Position numbers and translations under genes: made by a program. Positions 20,069 through 31,600 of a DNA stretch of 64,000 bases are shown piece by piece; the stretch's first letter is position 1; the number at the start of each line of letters is the position of its first letter. The DNA is from Bartonella sp. F02 (GTDB lineage Bacteria; Pseudomonadota; Alphaproteobacteria; Rhizobiales; Rhizobiaceae). The DNA is taken from contig NZ_JANHOK010000002.1 in NCBI RefSeq assembly GCF_026929975.1, positions 186,001 through 250,000 on the forward strand, in the 5' to 3' direction. Below the pieces are notes generated by a model. It was not told where the DNA came from, did no database searches, and was given only the letters and a program-made list of their open reading frames with translations.

Positions 20069-20367
20069 AAAAATACCTTTCCCAATCTACAATGTATTAT
20101 TAAAATTTAATTTTATAGACAGGGTATAAATAATCTCTTGTCTTTTAAAAAAGAAAACTATTTATATATTAAACAATCTAATAAAATCGCCATTTTCCGG
20201 TGATTGATTTACAAATTTTAATAATATGGTTTGAGATTTATATCATTGAAAATTACAGATAAACATTATTTCTAAGCATTATAAATACTCTAAACATTCT
20301 AAATCTTTTTATAAAATACTTATTATAAGATATTATAAATAAAACATAAAATTATGAAATATTTATT

Positions 20368-21348
20368 TTAACTAAGAACAGAAAAAGCTTCTTTTAAAAT
20401 ATGTGCGCCTGCATCTTTTTTTGTTGCATCAGTTGATAAAATTTGTCGCCATCGACGTGCACCATTTCGACCAGAAAATAAACCAACCATATGACATGTC
20501 ACATGAGAAAGACGTCCACCAGATGCGATGTGCCTAGCCGCATAATCACACATAATCTCAATGAGATCGCAATCGCTCAAATTGTTTTGCAAGTCACCAT
20601 ATATTTCAGAATCAATAAAATATAGAAAATCTGGATTATGATAAACTTGCCGCCCAACCATGACAGCATCACATAATTTCAAATGCTCTTTTACTTGATC
20701 AAGTGATTTAATTCCACCATTTATTCCAATGAACTTATTATGATATTTTTGCTTTAAACTATAAACTCTTTCATAATTAAGCGGTGGGATATGGCGATTT
20801 TCTTTTGGACTTAATCCCTTTAACCACGCTTTGCGTGCATGCACCCAAAGTGCATCACAGCCCGCATTCCACACTTGATCAGCTAAAAAATCTAAAGCTA
20901 GTTTTTCATCTTGCTGATCAACACCAATGCGACATTTTACAGTTATAGGAATATTAACAGCTTGTTTCATTGCTTCTACAGCGCATGCTACAAGATTAGG
21001 TTTTAACATCAAGCAAGCACCAAATGTGCCAGCTTGAACACGATTCGATGGACAACCAACATTAAGATTGATTTCATCATAACCAAAATCTTCAGCAATT
21101 CGTGCTGCTTCTACCAATTTTTTTGGATCCGCTCCTCCTAATTGCAATGCAATAGGATGCTCTTTATCGCTAAAAGCCAATAATTGTTCACGAACACCGT
21201 GAATGGCAGCATCCGCTACAATCATTTCAGTATAAAGAAGTGCTTTTTTTGTTAAAAGACGATAAAAAAATCGGCAATGTCGATCTGTCCACCCTAACAT
21301 TGGTGCTACTGCAAACTTTACCAATGAGGGAGAATTATAAAGCGTCAT
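20368..21348 (-). CDS. dusA: tRNA-dihydrouridine(20/20a) synthase DusA
   Basis: DusA is an FMN enzyme that reduces uridines in the tRNA D-loop. The 326 residues begin with the FMN-binding APMLGWTDRHCRFFYRLL, followed by QLGGADPKKL, the active-site cysteine in NLNVGCPSNRVQAGTFGACL, the KCRIGVD segment, and WVHARKAWLKGLSPKENR, which marks the DusA subfamily. INGGIKSL and VMVGRQVYHNPDF complete the phosphate-binding site. It is a stand-alone minus-strand gene. Confidence 0.95.
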   Translation of the reverse strand: MTLYNSPSLVKFAVAPMLGWTDRHCRFFYRLLTKKALLYTEMIVADAAIHGVREQLLAFSDKEHPIALQLGGADPKKLVEAARIAEDFGYDEINLNVGCPSNRVQAGTFGACLMLKPNLVACAVEAMKQAVNIPITVKCRIGVDQQDEKLALDFLADQVWNAGCDALWVHARKAWLKGLSPKENRHIPPLNYERVYSLKQKYHNKFIGINGGIKSLDQVKEHLKLCDAVMVGRQVYHNPDFLYFIDSEIYGDLQNNLSDCDLIEIMCDYAARHIASGGRLSHVTCHMVGLFSGRNGARRWRQILSTDATKKDAGAHILKEAFSVLS

Positions 21349-21606
21349 AATATATAAATTTATTGTTTGTTATTCTCTGCTAAAATACTCAAAAATTATC
21401 TATATTTTGTTTTTGTATTCAAGTAACACAAGTTTTATAAAGATTCATATCAAAAACAAAGAAAATATATTTCTTTTCATACAAAATTTAAAATATTTTT
21501 ATCATACTATTATGATAATTCAATATCTTATAAAAATTTCAAAAACAATTTTATAAGAAAATGAAATTTAATACAAAACTCTGTAATAACTCATTAAAAA
21601 TAAAAT

Positions 21607-23121
21607 CTATTGTGTTGTCGTATTTTCTATATATGCAGATATATAATTGGAAAGAACATCAACTTCTTGTTCATTAAATAAAAGACCAAGTTTTGAGCGC
21701 CTCCATAACACATCATCACATGTCTGAGCCCATTCTTTTTCGATTAACCATTTCACTTCTGCTTCGTACAGTCCATGTCCAAAATTTTTTCCCTTATCAG
21801 CATCACCATTTGCAAATATTGCAAACACTTCTGAACCATAAGAACGAGCGAGTCTACGACTAGTAAAAGAATCCAGACCTGAAAGTAAATGAGAAATCTT
21901 ATTCTCGATTATATCCAATCTACTATGTAGGAAATCACCTCCAGGAAGTGTTGAATTTTTTGTCCACGAAGCTCCTCTAGAACCAAGAGCTTTTTCAACA
22001 AACTTCATCGCATCTTCAGCCAATTTACGATATGTTGTAATTTTCCCTCCATAAAGATTAAGAATCCGTGGTTCTCCTTCTGCGCCAAATTCTTTCAAAA
22101 CGTAATCACGTGTTATTTCCTGTGCTTTTGAAGCACCATCATCATAAAGTGGTCGAATTCCTGAATAGGTCCACACAATATTTTCACGTAATACACGTTG
22201 TGAAAAATATTCACTGGCAGCGGTACAAATATACTCAATCTCCGCATCACAAATAGAAACATCTGAAGGATCACCTTGGTAATCACAATCTGTTGTTCCA
22301 AGCAATGTAAACTCCTCTTGGTATGGAATAGAGAAAATAATACGGCCATCATTATTTTGAAAAATATAAGCACAATTATGTGAATAAAGCTTAGGAACAA
22401 CAATATGAGAACCTTTGACAAGTCGCACAGGTGAATGGTCTTTATAATCAAGTATGTTTGCTAAAATACGGTTGATCCAAGGTCCTGTCATATTTGCAAC
22501 ATAAGAAGCTGTAACACAGTATTCTTGAGCGTTTAACTTATCACGAAGGGTTATAAACCATTTTTGTTTTTCAATTTTTAAAGAGACAACTTCTGTTCGT
22601 ACTTTTATATCAGCACCCCATTTTTCCGCATCACGTGCATTGGCAATAACTAAACGAGCATCATCAACGATCGCATCAGAATACTCGAAGCCTTTATGAT
22701 AATTTTCTTTAAGAAAATTTTCTGTTTTTTTTGAAAAATAAACCGTTTTGGAATGCTGAAATTTTTGATTCCAACCACCAAGATAATCATAAATGAAAAG
22801 ACCTAAACGCAGCATCCAGGCGGGACGCATGTCTTTATGATAAGGAAGAATAAAACGTAAAGGATGTACAATGTGTGGAGCCATACGCCAAATAATTTCA
22901 CGCTCCTTCAAAGCTTCACGAACAAGTTTAAATTCATAATGTTCAAGATACCGAAGACCACCATGAATCAATTTTGTAGATGCACTCGATGTACCGGATG
23001 CCAGATCATTCATTTCTGCAAGTCCAACACTAAATCCACGACCCGCAGCATCTCTTGCTACTCCACATCCATTTATTCCACCACCAATAACAAATAGATC
23101 ATAATGTGTTGTGATCTCCAT
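21607..23121 (-). CDS. glpD: Aerobic glycerol-3-phosphate dehydrogenase
   Basis: GlpD is the membrane-associated flavoenzyme that oxidises glycerol-3-phosphate to dihydroxyacetone phosphate and feeds electrons to quinone. The 504 residues open with the FAD-binding dinucleotide fold FVIGGGINGCGVARDAAGRG, then SSASTKLIHGGLRYLE, and later LLGTTDCDYQGDP, YSGIRPLYDDG and LYGGKITTYRKLAEDA. The C-terminal helical domain (WRRSKLGLLFNEQE) is present. No glpK, glpF or glpR is adjacent, so the neighbourhood gives no clue to regulation. Confidence 0.96.
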   Translation of the reverse strand: MEITTHYDLFVIGGGINGCGVARDAAGRGFSVGLAEMNDLASGTSSASTKLIHGGLRYLEHYEFKLVREALKEREIIWRMAPHIVHPLRFILPYHKDMRPAWMLRLGLFIYDYLGGWNQKFQHSKTVYFSKKTENFLKENYHKGFEYSDAIVDDARLVIANARDAEKWGADIKVRTEVVSLKIEKQKWFITLRDKLNAQEYCVTASYVANMTGPWINRILANILDYKDHSPVRLVKGSHIVVPKLYSHNCAYIFQNNDGRIIFSIPYQEEFTLLGTTDCDYQGDPSDVSICDAEIEYICTAASEYFSQRVLRENIVWTYSGIRPLYDDGASKAQEITRDYVLKEFGAEGEPRILNLYGGKITTYRKLAEDAMKFVEKALGSRGASWTKNSTLPGGDFLHSRLDIIENKISHLLSGLDSFTSRRLARSYGSEVFAIFANGDADKGKNFGHGLYEAEVKWLIEKEWAQTCDDVLWRRSKLGLLFNEQEVDVLSNYISAYIENTTTQ

Positions 23122-23439
23122 TATTTTACTTTCATATTAGATTTATTCCGCACATAGAATGCTATGTGTAAACACAAATTTATCAAGCACTGTCGGAAAA
23201 GTACACAGCTTCTTATTTATATCCATTAAATTGTTTTAAATATAAAAATCGCTGTATAATACTGACATAGCAATTTTTAAAACATAACTGCTGTTAAAGA
23301 AAATTATAAACTGAAATAAATCAACTAGCTCATAAATATTGACATGTAAGCCGACAAAATATCTCATTCTTTATTGCACATAGCCAACACTTTCCGTATA
23401 GTTAATCCATAATTTTTAATGAAAAACAAAGGCGCGCAG
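23122..23439. other. Divergent spacer between glpD and the DsbA-like gene
   Basis: This 318-base AT-rich region separates two divergent genes and must hold both promoters. No clear sigma70 pair, operator palindrome or small gene could be picked out by eye. Confidence 0.4.
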
Positions 23440-24297
23440 ATGATTTATCAATATAAAAATTTTAATATGACATTATTTGTTAAACTCTCAATCACTGCCA
23501 TATTATACATTTTAATCTGCTTACCTTTATCAAATATAGCAGCACAAGAAAAAACTGTAGACCATTTAACAAAAGATAATCTTAAAGTACAGCTTCTTGA
23601 AGACTCTACCTTTTTATCCCGACTAAGTGAAAAAATTATACCACAGATCAATGATAATTATATTCGACAAATCATAACAGATTATCTTCTCAATAATCCG
23701 GAAATTCTTATTCAGATGCAATTTAGCCTTCAAGAAAAATTCAATGAAAGGAAAAAACAAGAAATACAAACTCTCAAATCATGGGAAAAAGAAATTTTTC
23801 AATCTTCTGATGATGCTATTTTAGGAAATCCAAATGGAAAAGTTACACTCGTTGAGTTTTTTGATTATAACTGTAAATATTGCAAGACTTCTTATCCTCA
23901 TATAATGCACTTAATAAAAGAGCATCCAAACTTGCAAGTCATTATAAAGGATTTACCCATTTTAGGACCTGATTCAGTAGAAGCGCATCTTGTTGCCTAT
24001 GCATTTAGAAAACAATTCCCTCAAAAATATTCTCAGTTTTATAAAATGCTTTTAACTTCTTCAGGTCGCGCAAATGAATCTAAAGCTATTAAAATAGCAA
24101 CTTCATTAGGAGCAGATGAAACGACATTGCGTAAGACAATAAAAGACCCTAATATTATGAAAAAGTTTCAAAAAAATGTTCAAATTGCCTCAGAATTAAA
24201 CATTAATGGAACTCCTTCTTTCATTATTGATGATAAAATATTCGTTGGAGCTGTAGGTGAAGATATTCTAAAGAGAGAAATAGAAAACGCTCAATAA
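23440..24297 (+). CDS. DsbA-family (Com1-like) periplasmic thiol:disulfide oxidoreductase
   Basis: A 285-residue exported thioredoxin-fold protein. After a signal peptide (LFVKLSITAILYILICLP, likely cut near IAAQ) comes an alpha-helical region (about 35-125) and a DsbA-like domain with the redox motif CKYC (Cys145 and Cys148) and a cis-proline loop NGTPSFII. The spaced N-terminal helix and the order resemble Com1/DsbD-type proteins of alphaproteobacteria. The start at 23440 was chosen because AAAGG sits 7 bases upstream; an ATG at 23419 has no ribosome-binding site. It may act as an oxidase or isomerase on secreted proteins; which is not decidable here. Confidence 0.85.
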   Translation: MIYQYKNFNMTLFVKLSITAILYILICLPLSNIAAQEKTVDHLTKDNLKVQLLEDSTFLSRLSEKIIPQINDNYIRQIITDYLLNNPEILIQMQFSLQEKFNERKKQEIQTLKSWEKEIFQSSDDAILGNPNGKVTLVEFFDYNCKYCKTSYPHIMHLIKEHPNLQVIIKDLPILGPDSVEAHLVAYAFRKQFPQKYSQFYKMLLTSSGRANESKAIKIATSLGADETTLRKTIKDPNIMKKFQKNVQIASELNINGTPSFIIDDKIFVGAVGEDILKREIENAQ

Positions 24298-24372
24298 ATT
24301 TTTTGATTATGATTGTATGAAGTTTATTAAAAAATACCGTAAATTATATTATTTTTCGCTTTCTTTTCTGTG

Positions 24373-24401
24373 TTGACAAGATTATGAAGCTGATCTTGTA
24401 A
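24373..24401 (+). promoter_or_regulatory. Candidate sigma70 promoter of accB-accC
   Basis: A consensus -35 TTGACA at 24373-24378 and a -10-like TTGTAA at 24396-24401 with 17-base spacing, about 140 bases before accB. The -35 is perfect but the -10 is only a partial match, and AT-rich DNA yields such pairs by chance. Confidence 0.35.
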
Positions 24402-24541
24402 AAAAGCTGATTTAAAATCATAAAAATGGCATTCTTTAAAAAAGATCAAAGAAAATCATCAGCAGTCTAAAGATATTTGGATATATGCATAATATAATAA
24501 AATCATGACGCTTTTCATTTGATCAAGGAGTTAAAAATAAG

Positions 24542-25042
24542 ATGGCTACAAAAAAAATAGATACAACAAAACATGCCAAAATCGATACGGAAGTTATCCG
24601 TAATCTTGCTGAAATTTTGAATGATACAAATTTAACTAATATTGAACTTGAACAAGGTGGACTTCGTATTTGTGTTTCACGACAAAACACTCCTGCTTCT
24701 TCTGAACAGGTGATCTATACTCCTATTTCTAGTCCTAATCTAACTGCTCCCCCTACATCTCCAACTGAAACTTCTATAACTACTGCTTCTACAAAAGAAG
24801 AAAGATCAAAGAATGCTGTTACATCTCCAATGGTTGGAACAGCATATCTTGCTTCTGCTCCAGGTGCGCAACCTTTTGTAGAAATAGGGCAAAATGTTTC
24901 TGAAGGTCAAACATTACTGATTATAGAAGCAATGAAAACAATGAATCATATTTCATCACCTCATGCAGGTACTGTAACCGCTATATTGGTTAAAGATGGA
25001 CAACCCGTTGAGTTTGGTGAACCACTTATTATTGTTGAATAA
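24542..25042 (+). CDS. accB: Biotin carboxyl carrier protein of acetyl-CoA carboxylase
   Basis: AccB carries the biotin that shuttles carboxyl groups during malonyl-CoA synthesis. The 166 residues have an N-terminal helix ([20 protein letters not shown]), a Pro/Thr/Ser-rich linker (about 55-95), and the biotinyl domain with [20 protein letters not shown] and the biotinylated lysine Lys132 in [10 protein letters not shown] good AAGGAG precedes the ATG. accC follows after 14 bases, so the two are co-transcribed. Confidence 0.97.
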   Translation: MATKKIDTTKHAKIDTEVIRNLAEILNDTNLTNIELEQGGLRICVSRQNTPASSEQVIYTPISSPNLTAPPTSPTETSITTASTKEERSKNAVTSPMVGTAYLASAPGAQPFVEIGQNVSEGQTLLIIEAMKTMNHISSPHAGTVTAILVKDGQPVEFGEPLIIVE

Positions 25043-25056
25043 AACAAGGAGTCATT

Positions 25057-26421
25057 ATGATTCAAAAAATTCTCATTGCTAATCGAGGAGAAATCGCTCT
25101 TCGTGTTCTGCGTGCTTGTAAAGAACTTGGGATTAAAACTGTAGCAGTTCATTCAACAGCAGATGCTGATGCTATGTATGTTCGTCTTGCTGATGAGAGT
25201 GTTTGTATCGGCCCTCCTCCAGCTCGCGATTCATATTTAAACATTTCTCAAATTATTGCAGCATGTGAGATTACAGGAGCTGATGCAGTGCATCCAGGGT
25301 ATGGTTTTCTTTCTGAAAATGCAAAATTTGCAGATGTTTTGGAAGCTCATAATATTACATTCATAGGTCCAACAGCTGCACATATCCGAATCATGGGTGA
25401 TAAAATAGAAGCAAAAAAAACTGCCAAAAATCTTGGAATTCCTGTTGTTCCAGGTTCTGATGGAGCTGTTACAGAAGAAAAAGATGCTTTACGCATCGCT
25501 AATGAAATTGGTTATCCTATTATTATTAAAGCTTCTGCCGGAGGTGGCGGACGCGGTATGAAAGTTGTTCGTTCTGATAACGAACTTATGATTGCTCTGA
25601 GTATAACACGTTCAGAAGCTGGAGCGGCATTTAATAATGATTCAGTTTATATTGAAAAATATCTAGAAAAACCGCGCCATATTGAAATTCAAATTATAGG
25701 TGATGGAGCTGGAAACGCTGTTCATTTAGGAGAACGTGATTGTTCGCTTCAGCGACGTCACCAAAAAGTATGGGAAGAAGCGCCTTCCCCTACACTTAAT
25801 GAACGTGAAAGAAAAAAAATTGGTGAAATTGTTGCAAATGCTTGTGCAAAACTTAAATATCGTGGCGTAGGTACTGTTGAATTCCTTTATGAAAATGATG
25901 AGTTCTATTTTATTGAAATGAATACTCGTTTACAAGTTGAACATCCTGTTACTGAAGCAATTACAGGTATTGATTTGGTTCACGAACAAATTCGTATTGC
26001 ATCTGGCCAAGGACTTTCATTTACACAAAACGATATTCATTTTTCGGGTCATGCTATTGAATGTCGTATTAACGCTGAAGATCCTGTTAATTTTACGCCT
26101 TCTCCAGGACGTATCACACATTTCCATACACCTGGTGGATTAGGCGTTCGTGTTGATTCAAGTGCTTATTCTGGTTATCAGATTCCCCCCTATTACGATA
26201 GTTTGCTTGGAAAACTAATTGTTCATGGTCGCACACGCTTAGAATGCATGATGCGTTTGCGGTGTGCTTTGGATGAATTCGTTGTTGATGGAATTAAAAC
26301 TACACTGCCTTTATTTCGTGACCTTATTAATAATAAAGATATCATCAATGGTGATTATAATATTCACTGGTTAGAAAATTATCTTTCTGAAAAAGAAGCT
26401 CATAAAAATTATGAGAAATAG
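25057..26421 (+). CDS. accC: Acetyl-CoA carboxylase biotin carboxylase subunit
   Basis: AccC carboxylates biotin on AccB using ATP and bicarbonate. The 454 residues show the N-terminal [19 protein letters not shown], the ATP-grasp glycine loop [14 protein letters not shown], the active-site EAPSPTL and [10 protein letters not shown], and [20 protein letters not shown]. Full length, with a clear AAGGAG ribosome-binding site. It ends the accBC operon; unlike some relatives no aat gene follows. Confidence 0.97.
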   Translation: MIQKILIANRGEIALRVLRACKELGIKTVAVHSTADADAMYVRLADESVCIGPPPARDSYLNISQIIAACEITGADAVHPGYGFLSENAKFADVLEAHNITFIGPTAAHIRIMGDKIEAKKTAKNLGIPVVPGSDGAVTEEKDALRIANEIGYPIIIKASAGGGGRGMKVVRSDNELMIALSITRSEAGAAFNNDSVYIEKYLEKPRHIEIQIIGDGAGNAVHLGERDCSLQRRHQKVWEEAPSPTLNERERKKIGEIVANACAKLKYRGVGTVEFLYENDEFYFIEMNTRLQVEHPVTEAITGIDLVHEQIRIASGQGLSFTQNDIHFSGHAIECRINAEDPVNFTPSPGRITHFHTPGGLGVRVDSSAYSGYQIPPYYDSLLGKLIVHGRTRLECMMRLRCALDEFVVDGIKTTLPLFRDLINNKDIINGDYNIHWLENYLSEKEAHKNYEK

Positions 26422-26881
26422 CAATGGTAAACATTGAGTGTAAAAAATGGTTTATATTTGTTAATAACTCATTTGAGCGTTATTATTGTAGACTTTTCAC
26501 AATATCGTAACATGAAAAGATAAACATAACCAATTTATGAAAAATATCTCATGATGGAGTATGTTATTTCATAAGAAATATGTCTTATTTTTTATGGAGT
26601 GTTTGAAGCAATAAAAGCTCACATTCTTCAGATATACAGGGTGATTGTAGCTTATTTTTATTTTGATAAAATGAACATTCTCAAATAGATACACGAAAAT
26701 AATTCAATGAAAATATATACTGTCCACCCATGTAATAATAACCTCAAAGTTATTATGTAAGGCAGTAATATAAAAAATATTATTTTATTAGTCTATAATA
26801 AAAATTATTTAACATTTATGCTAAAAAATATTATTTTTTATTTGCCTTTTTGTAAGTTTGTGTTAGGTTCTGCGCGGTGTT
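26422..26881. other. Non-coding spacer before tRNA-Thr
   Basis: A 460-base AT-rich gap after accC with no supported gene. Small imperfect dyads are present (for example TATTTCATAAGAAATA near 26567), but none has the stem and T-run of a good terminator. The tRNA promoter must lie in its last part. Confidence 0.4.
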
Positions 26882-26957
<76 letters not shown>

Positions 26958-27695
26958 GAAATATGATAATATTTTATTATTTCTTAAATTAGTTATTTAA
27001 AATATCCAAAAAAGCTACCTTTTGTGTTTCTATTAGAGCGTTATCAGGTGGAATTGTAACTATAAAAAATTGCAGTATCAGGCGTCAGAAAGCGTTTTTC
27101 TTTCTGAAAGCGAATCCTTTAAAAACCTCCATGGCTTCATAACAAACATAAAAACTCAATACAAATTCACCTTAGGCATTGTAAAAGATGTGTACCATAT
27201 TTACAAAATCACCTTCCTATGTCTGAACACCAACGTATTCTTTTATCGCATAGAGTTTATTGATATTTTTTAAAAGTAAAGGATAATACAGTAAGCTTAG
27301 GGAATAAGTTTTCCAACTCGTCTTTTAAAGGCGAGTGAATTACTGTTCTTTAGTCTTTCTTTCTATTTTTTAATGCCGCTAAATCTATCTATGATAAAGG
27401 ATGGCTTGTTTTTGAAACATAAGCGAACATAGTAGTAGGGTATAAAGTATATTAGTAATTTTATAGATATTATTACAAGAGACTTTTAGATGTTTTCTTA
27501 TACTTAAAAGTTATTACCTTAGACACAATAAGTCTTATAGTATTTAACTATCTGATATTACTTTAACTCAAGTTGTAAATAAGCAAAAACAACCTTTCAA
27601 GTATGGTATTAGTTAATAGTCTACGTATTGCTTGTAATATTTTTTTGAGGAAATTAATTCCATATTTGAACAGATCATACCATATTTTTTAAATC
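26958..27695. other. Gene-poor region downstream of tRNA-Thr
   Basis: A 738-base stretch with no convincing gene. It holds two stem-loops without T-runs: 27085-27107 (8-bp stem, 7-base loop) and 27316-27336 (about 9-bp stem, three-base loop). A 67-codon frame at 27070-27273 starts in the first hairpin but has no clear ribosome-binding site and no recognised domain. The region looks like decayed DNA at the edge of an accessory segment. No direct repeat of the tRNA 3' end was found by eye. Confidence 0.4.
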
Positions 27696-28196
27696 TCACG
27701 CGTCAGACGAAATCCAACTGTAAATATTTTGGTCGTGAAAAACTCCATTTAAATATTCAGCCTGTCTCAACGTTCCTTCATACATAAAACCGAAACGCCT
27801 TGCAACTGCATTGCTTTTCTGATTAAAAGTGGAGCACTTAATTACAAAATGGTGGATGACACCACATGAAGAATAGCATTCAACGAGAGCTTTTATTGCT
27901 CGTGTCATAATTCCATTCCCTTGAGCTCTGCTATCAAGCCAATATCCGATATATCCGACTTTATTTCTACTATCGATGCTGTTAAAGGAAAGTAGACCAA
28001 CCGGATCATCATTGAACAAAATAACATATGTTTTTCCCTCATTTTTTTGATGTGCAAGTAAACAGGAACCAAGAAAACTGGCTGTGTTATCTTCATGATT
28101 AACAAAGCGCGGCCACATCATAAATGTATTAAAGTATTCTTTATTGAAATGAATAACCTCATATAGCGCAGAAGCAAATTTTTTTGATGGTGTCCG
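27696..28196 (-). pseudogene. GNAT (RimJ/RimL-type) acetyltransferase lacking its start
   Basis: The frame encodes most of a RimJ/RimL-like N-acetyltransferase, with the acetyl-CoA region YWLDSRAQGNGIMTRAIKAL and the C-terminal ARRFGFMYEGTLRQAEYLNG. Homology-like sequence (ASALYEVIHFNKEYF) runs upstream of the first ATG (28121) for 25 more codons, straight to a TAG at 28199. So the extra residues belong to the protein, but there is no start codon for them. RimL proteins usually begin about 10-20 residues earlier still. The gene is therefore either truncated at its 5' end or makes a 141-residue product from 28121 lacking the first strand and helix. The neighbouring sequence is also broken, which favours decay. 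Confidence 0.6.
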
Positions 28197-28199
28197 CTA

Positions 28200-28601
28200 G
28201 CCAGATATTTTCATCTACGTAGAAGCCTTCTTCTCGATCTAATAAATCTTTAAAAGTGGTAGATAAAACAGACGAAGGTACTACATCCCATCCTTATTGT
28301 AATACTTTAGTAGAAACTAACTAGTCGATCATGATTTTCAGAAAACTAAAAATAATCGCCGATGGTACAATGTCATAAAATCTTTTTTATTACAAATTCA
28401 TACCATTAGATTTACGGAAAAAGAATATCCACCTGATTTAACCAAACCACACATAAAAAAGTTACTGTTGGTAATGCGAGCTAGTAAGATGGTGAAATTT
28501 TATCAGAAAGATCCGAAACCTTATCTTATGCTCTCATTAAACTCTGGATATCTAGATAATATTTTCTCTACAAAAGGAACTTATATATCAAAAATTTTTA
28601 A
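28200..28601. other. Region with decayed reading frames on both strands
   Basis: Between the broken GNAT gene and the helicase there is no intact gene. On the minus strand, about 28140-28300, a frame reads like protein (VVPSSVLSTTFKDLLDREEG) but is cut by stops upstream and downstream. On the plus strand a 96-codon frame without a start occupies 28321-28611 and is listed separately. The mixture suggests remnants of lost genes. Confidence 0.35.
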
Positions 28602-28611
28602 TCACGCATAA
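28321..28611 (+). pseudogene. Unrecognised 96-codon open frame without a start codon
   Basis: A plus-strand frame stays open from just after a TAA (28318-28320) to the TAA at 28609-28611, running ten bases into the 3' end of the convergent helicase gene. Its beginning has no start codon; the first ATG is at 28474. The composition is protein-like (FTEKEYPPDLTKPHIKKLLL), and 96 open codons are unlikely by chance in such AT-rich DNA. I do not recognise the sequence. It is best read as the 3' part of a gene whose 5' end was lost. Confidence 0.3.
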
Positions 28612-31600
28612 TTGTTCATGTTTTCTTCTAAAAAATTGTCCGTAATAATTTCAGTTTTTTTTAGCTCTGATACTAAAACACTACGAAACTCAGTATGAGA
28701 ACTCTTAGGAGCACGATCAAAACCAATCGGCTCGATTCCATTATCAGATAACTTCTGAATAAGATCAGCAATCATCTCACTTTTTCGTCGGTTCCAACTC
28801 GATGCAAAACAACGCCAAAATACCCAACCTGCACGCTCTAAGATTCTTTGACGATGCATATCTTCTTCCCACTTGTCTGATCCGTGATATCTATCTCCAT
28901 CACACTCAATAGCAATACGAGAATCATTATCACCTTCAACAACCATATCAATTCTGAATTGACCAACTTTCACTTGAGGAGTCACCCAATAACCGCGTTC
29001 AGTTAAAACATCATAAACTTCAGTCTCAAATTGAGATTCACATAGTTGACGTAAATCTTCCTTTCGATCTTCATCCTGAGCAAAAGGAGCAGAAAAGTGA
29101 TTAATTAAATTCCGACGCAGAATATCCTTTGAACTAAGATCTTCAATCATAACCGAACGCACAAGATACATACGATCCCTTGCTCGCGAAGCTGCAACAT
29201 TAAATCTTTGTTCGTACATTTTTCCTGATAAAGCTCTAATATCATTATTAGGCGCAACAACCATAGACAAAAATATTATATCTCGCTCTTTACCTTGAAA
29301 AGTTCTAGCATCACCACAAGTAATTTTATGTCGTTCTAATTCTCTAGGATCTAATTCCTTTACAAGCATATCCCAAATTAAGCGTGCCTGTTTATCCGCA
29401 AGTAAAGATACCACACCAATAGATCGATTCATATAATGTTTATCAGAAACTATACGTTTAATTTCTTCAACAATAAATCGTGCTTCAACTTTATTCTCAT
29501 CGCCAGATCTGTACCCATCTTTAATAAAAACATCTATCAGAGGTGGATCAAGCCGCTCAGAATTTTTTGGGAGACGTAATGGCTTAAGTTCATGATTATA
29601 AAATTCCCTTTTTGAGTACTCAATAATTGGCTCAACACATCGAAAATGCTCCTTTAGCATCACAGAACTTTTTGCATAAACTACTTTAAATAAATCGTAA
29701 ATTGAACGATCCGGAGACATTTGCGGACGATATAACTCGACCTGATTCTTTAGAAAGCGTGCCATCAAATTTCGAATTTTGTCTTCTTCCAGTCCAATGC
29801 TTTCAGGTGCTACTTGCTTATCATCCCCTACAATAAGTATTTTTTTAGCTCTGAGTAGAGCAGGTAAAGCCGTTAAATCTGATTGCGATGCTTCATCAAT
29901 AATAACAAGATCAAAATATCCTAATTCAGATGGAAGAGATTCAGAAATGCGATAATGCGACATAATCCAACAAGGAACAGCCGAGCTGGCCAAATGTGCA
30001 GCGTTCCGTGCATCTTGTCGATAGCGAATTGATCGCTTACCTGTGCCTTTACCTATTTTTTGTATAGAAATTAAATAATTTTGCAACGCTGCCCGAATAC
30101 GTGACGAAGTATTTTCAGAAAACTTCAACCACGTACGTTTAGCTATAACATTTTTATAAGCGTTTGAAAGAGCTTTCTCAGTGTCAGACCGCTGTTTTGA
30201 TAACTTCTTCAATTCTTCATGTGCATCAATCTCGTTTAAATATGTATCCAAACGCTTAAGTTTCCAATTCTTTTTCCAATTACTTAGTAATAAATCATTT
30301 GCTGCAAGATTATCAAATGGTTCACGCAACAATGCTGCATATTGAGGAGCTCCAGACTCACAAATTAAGTCTGTGATTTTTTGAACTGTATCTAGTTTTG
30401 ATCTTAGCGCTAAAACACGAGAAAGTTCTGTCATCAATTCAGACCATTTTTTTTGTATTTCACTCTTATTTATTGCTGGGTTACCAAGAGTCTGATTAAA
30501 AAAATCTTTGATCGTTTCAACAACAGGACCGTTGTGTTCTGAAAGTATTTTTTGAAATTGAGCTTGCTGTGTATATACATTAATAAGGCGACTCTGTTTT
30601 AAATGATGTTGGAGTATCTTGTGTAATTCTTCTAGAGTTTCCAAATTTATAGTTTCATTTTCAATTCCCACCCATGAAGGAAATATTGTAGATACTTTCT
30701 GAAAAATTTCTTGCTCAAAATTCAATTCTTTTTTAATGTCCTCGTAGACAGTAAAAATCTCAATTGCATTTAGGCCTCCCTGAGGAGTTTCATCCAAGAT
30801 AGGTAAACTGAGGTCTTTTGCTAGCTGGTTCCATACAAGTGTGCATTCACGTAAAGACTGTTGTAAAATAATATATTCTTCAACATGTTTCCAATCATCT
30901 ATTGATTTAGTAAAATTTCCTAATATTTGAATAGAATCTAATATCTTTTTTTCTTCAGATTTACCTATCCAACCAACAAAACCAAAGGGTTTTCTTCCTG
31001 AAGCTAGATTTTTGACGGCATTAACAAGCTCACTATTTGTTTCAAAGTTATTTGAAATAGTAACTGGTCGACTTAAAAAAGATTCACGTTGTTTTTTGAT
31101 CGCACTTAATTTTTCTCCTAATTCATCAAGCAAATACTGAACACGTTCTTTATTCGGATCACACAGTTGAATTTTTACTGCATTGATCCACGGATAAGCT
31201 GTGTCATGCAAAGTTCGATGAACATTTTTCCATGCATTAATTGTATCTTTTAAAATTTTTACTGTTTCGATAGTATTCTGTGAAAAATCTACAAGGTTCG
31301 GAACTTCTCCGTTTTCAACCTCACGTTTAAGTTGCTCGAACTGTAATAAATCTTCATGTATTTGACACATAGACCATTCATCTGGAAACTCAGTCAATTG
31401 TGGCAACGAAGCATTGAGATACATAAGATCTCTTCTCAATTCAGATCTCATTGCACGGAGTTCACAGATATCTTGATCATTAAATTTTGGTTTAAAATTT
31501 TTAGTAATATTTATTGGATCTGGTATACACTCGAAAGTTCCTTGACTATTGACAAGTTCTTTAGCAGCTTCTTCAGGGCTCAGTTCATTGGAATCTATAA

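Noticed and set aside
19014-20367. Cobalamin riboswitch near cobT
   Set aside because: The spacer upstream of cobT shows no conserved B12-box-like sequence; only AT-rich DNA.
22113-22451. 112-codon frame inside glpD on the same strand
   Set aside because: A shadow of glpD, whose own frame has all flavoprotein motifs.
27070-27273. 67-codon plus-strand frame downstream of tRNA-Thr
   Set aside because: No ribosome-binding site, no recognisable domain, and its start lies in a stem-loop; kept only as part of the spacer description.
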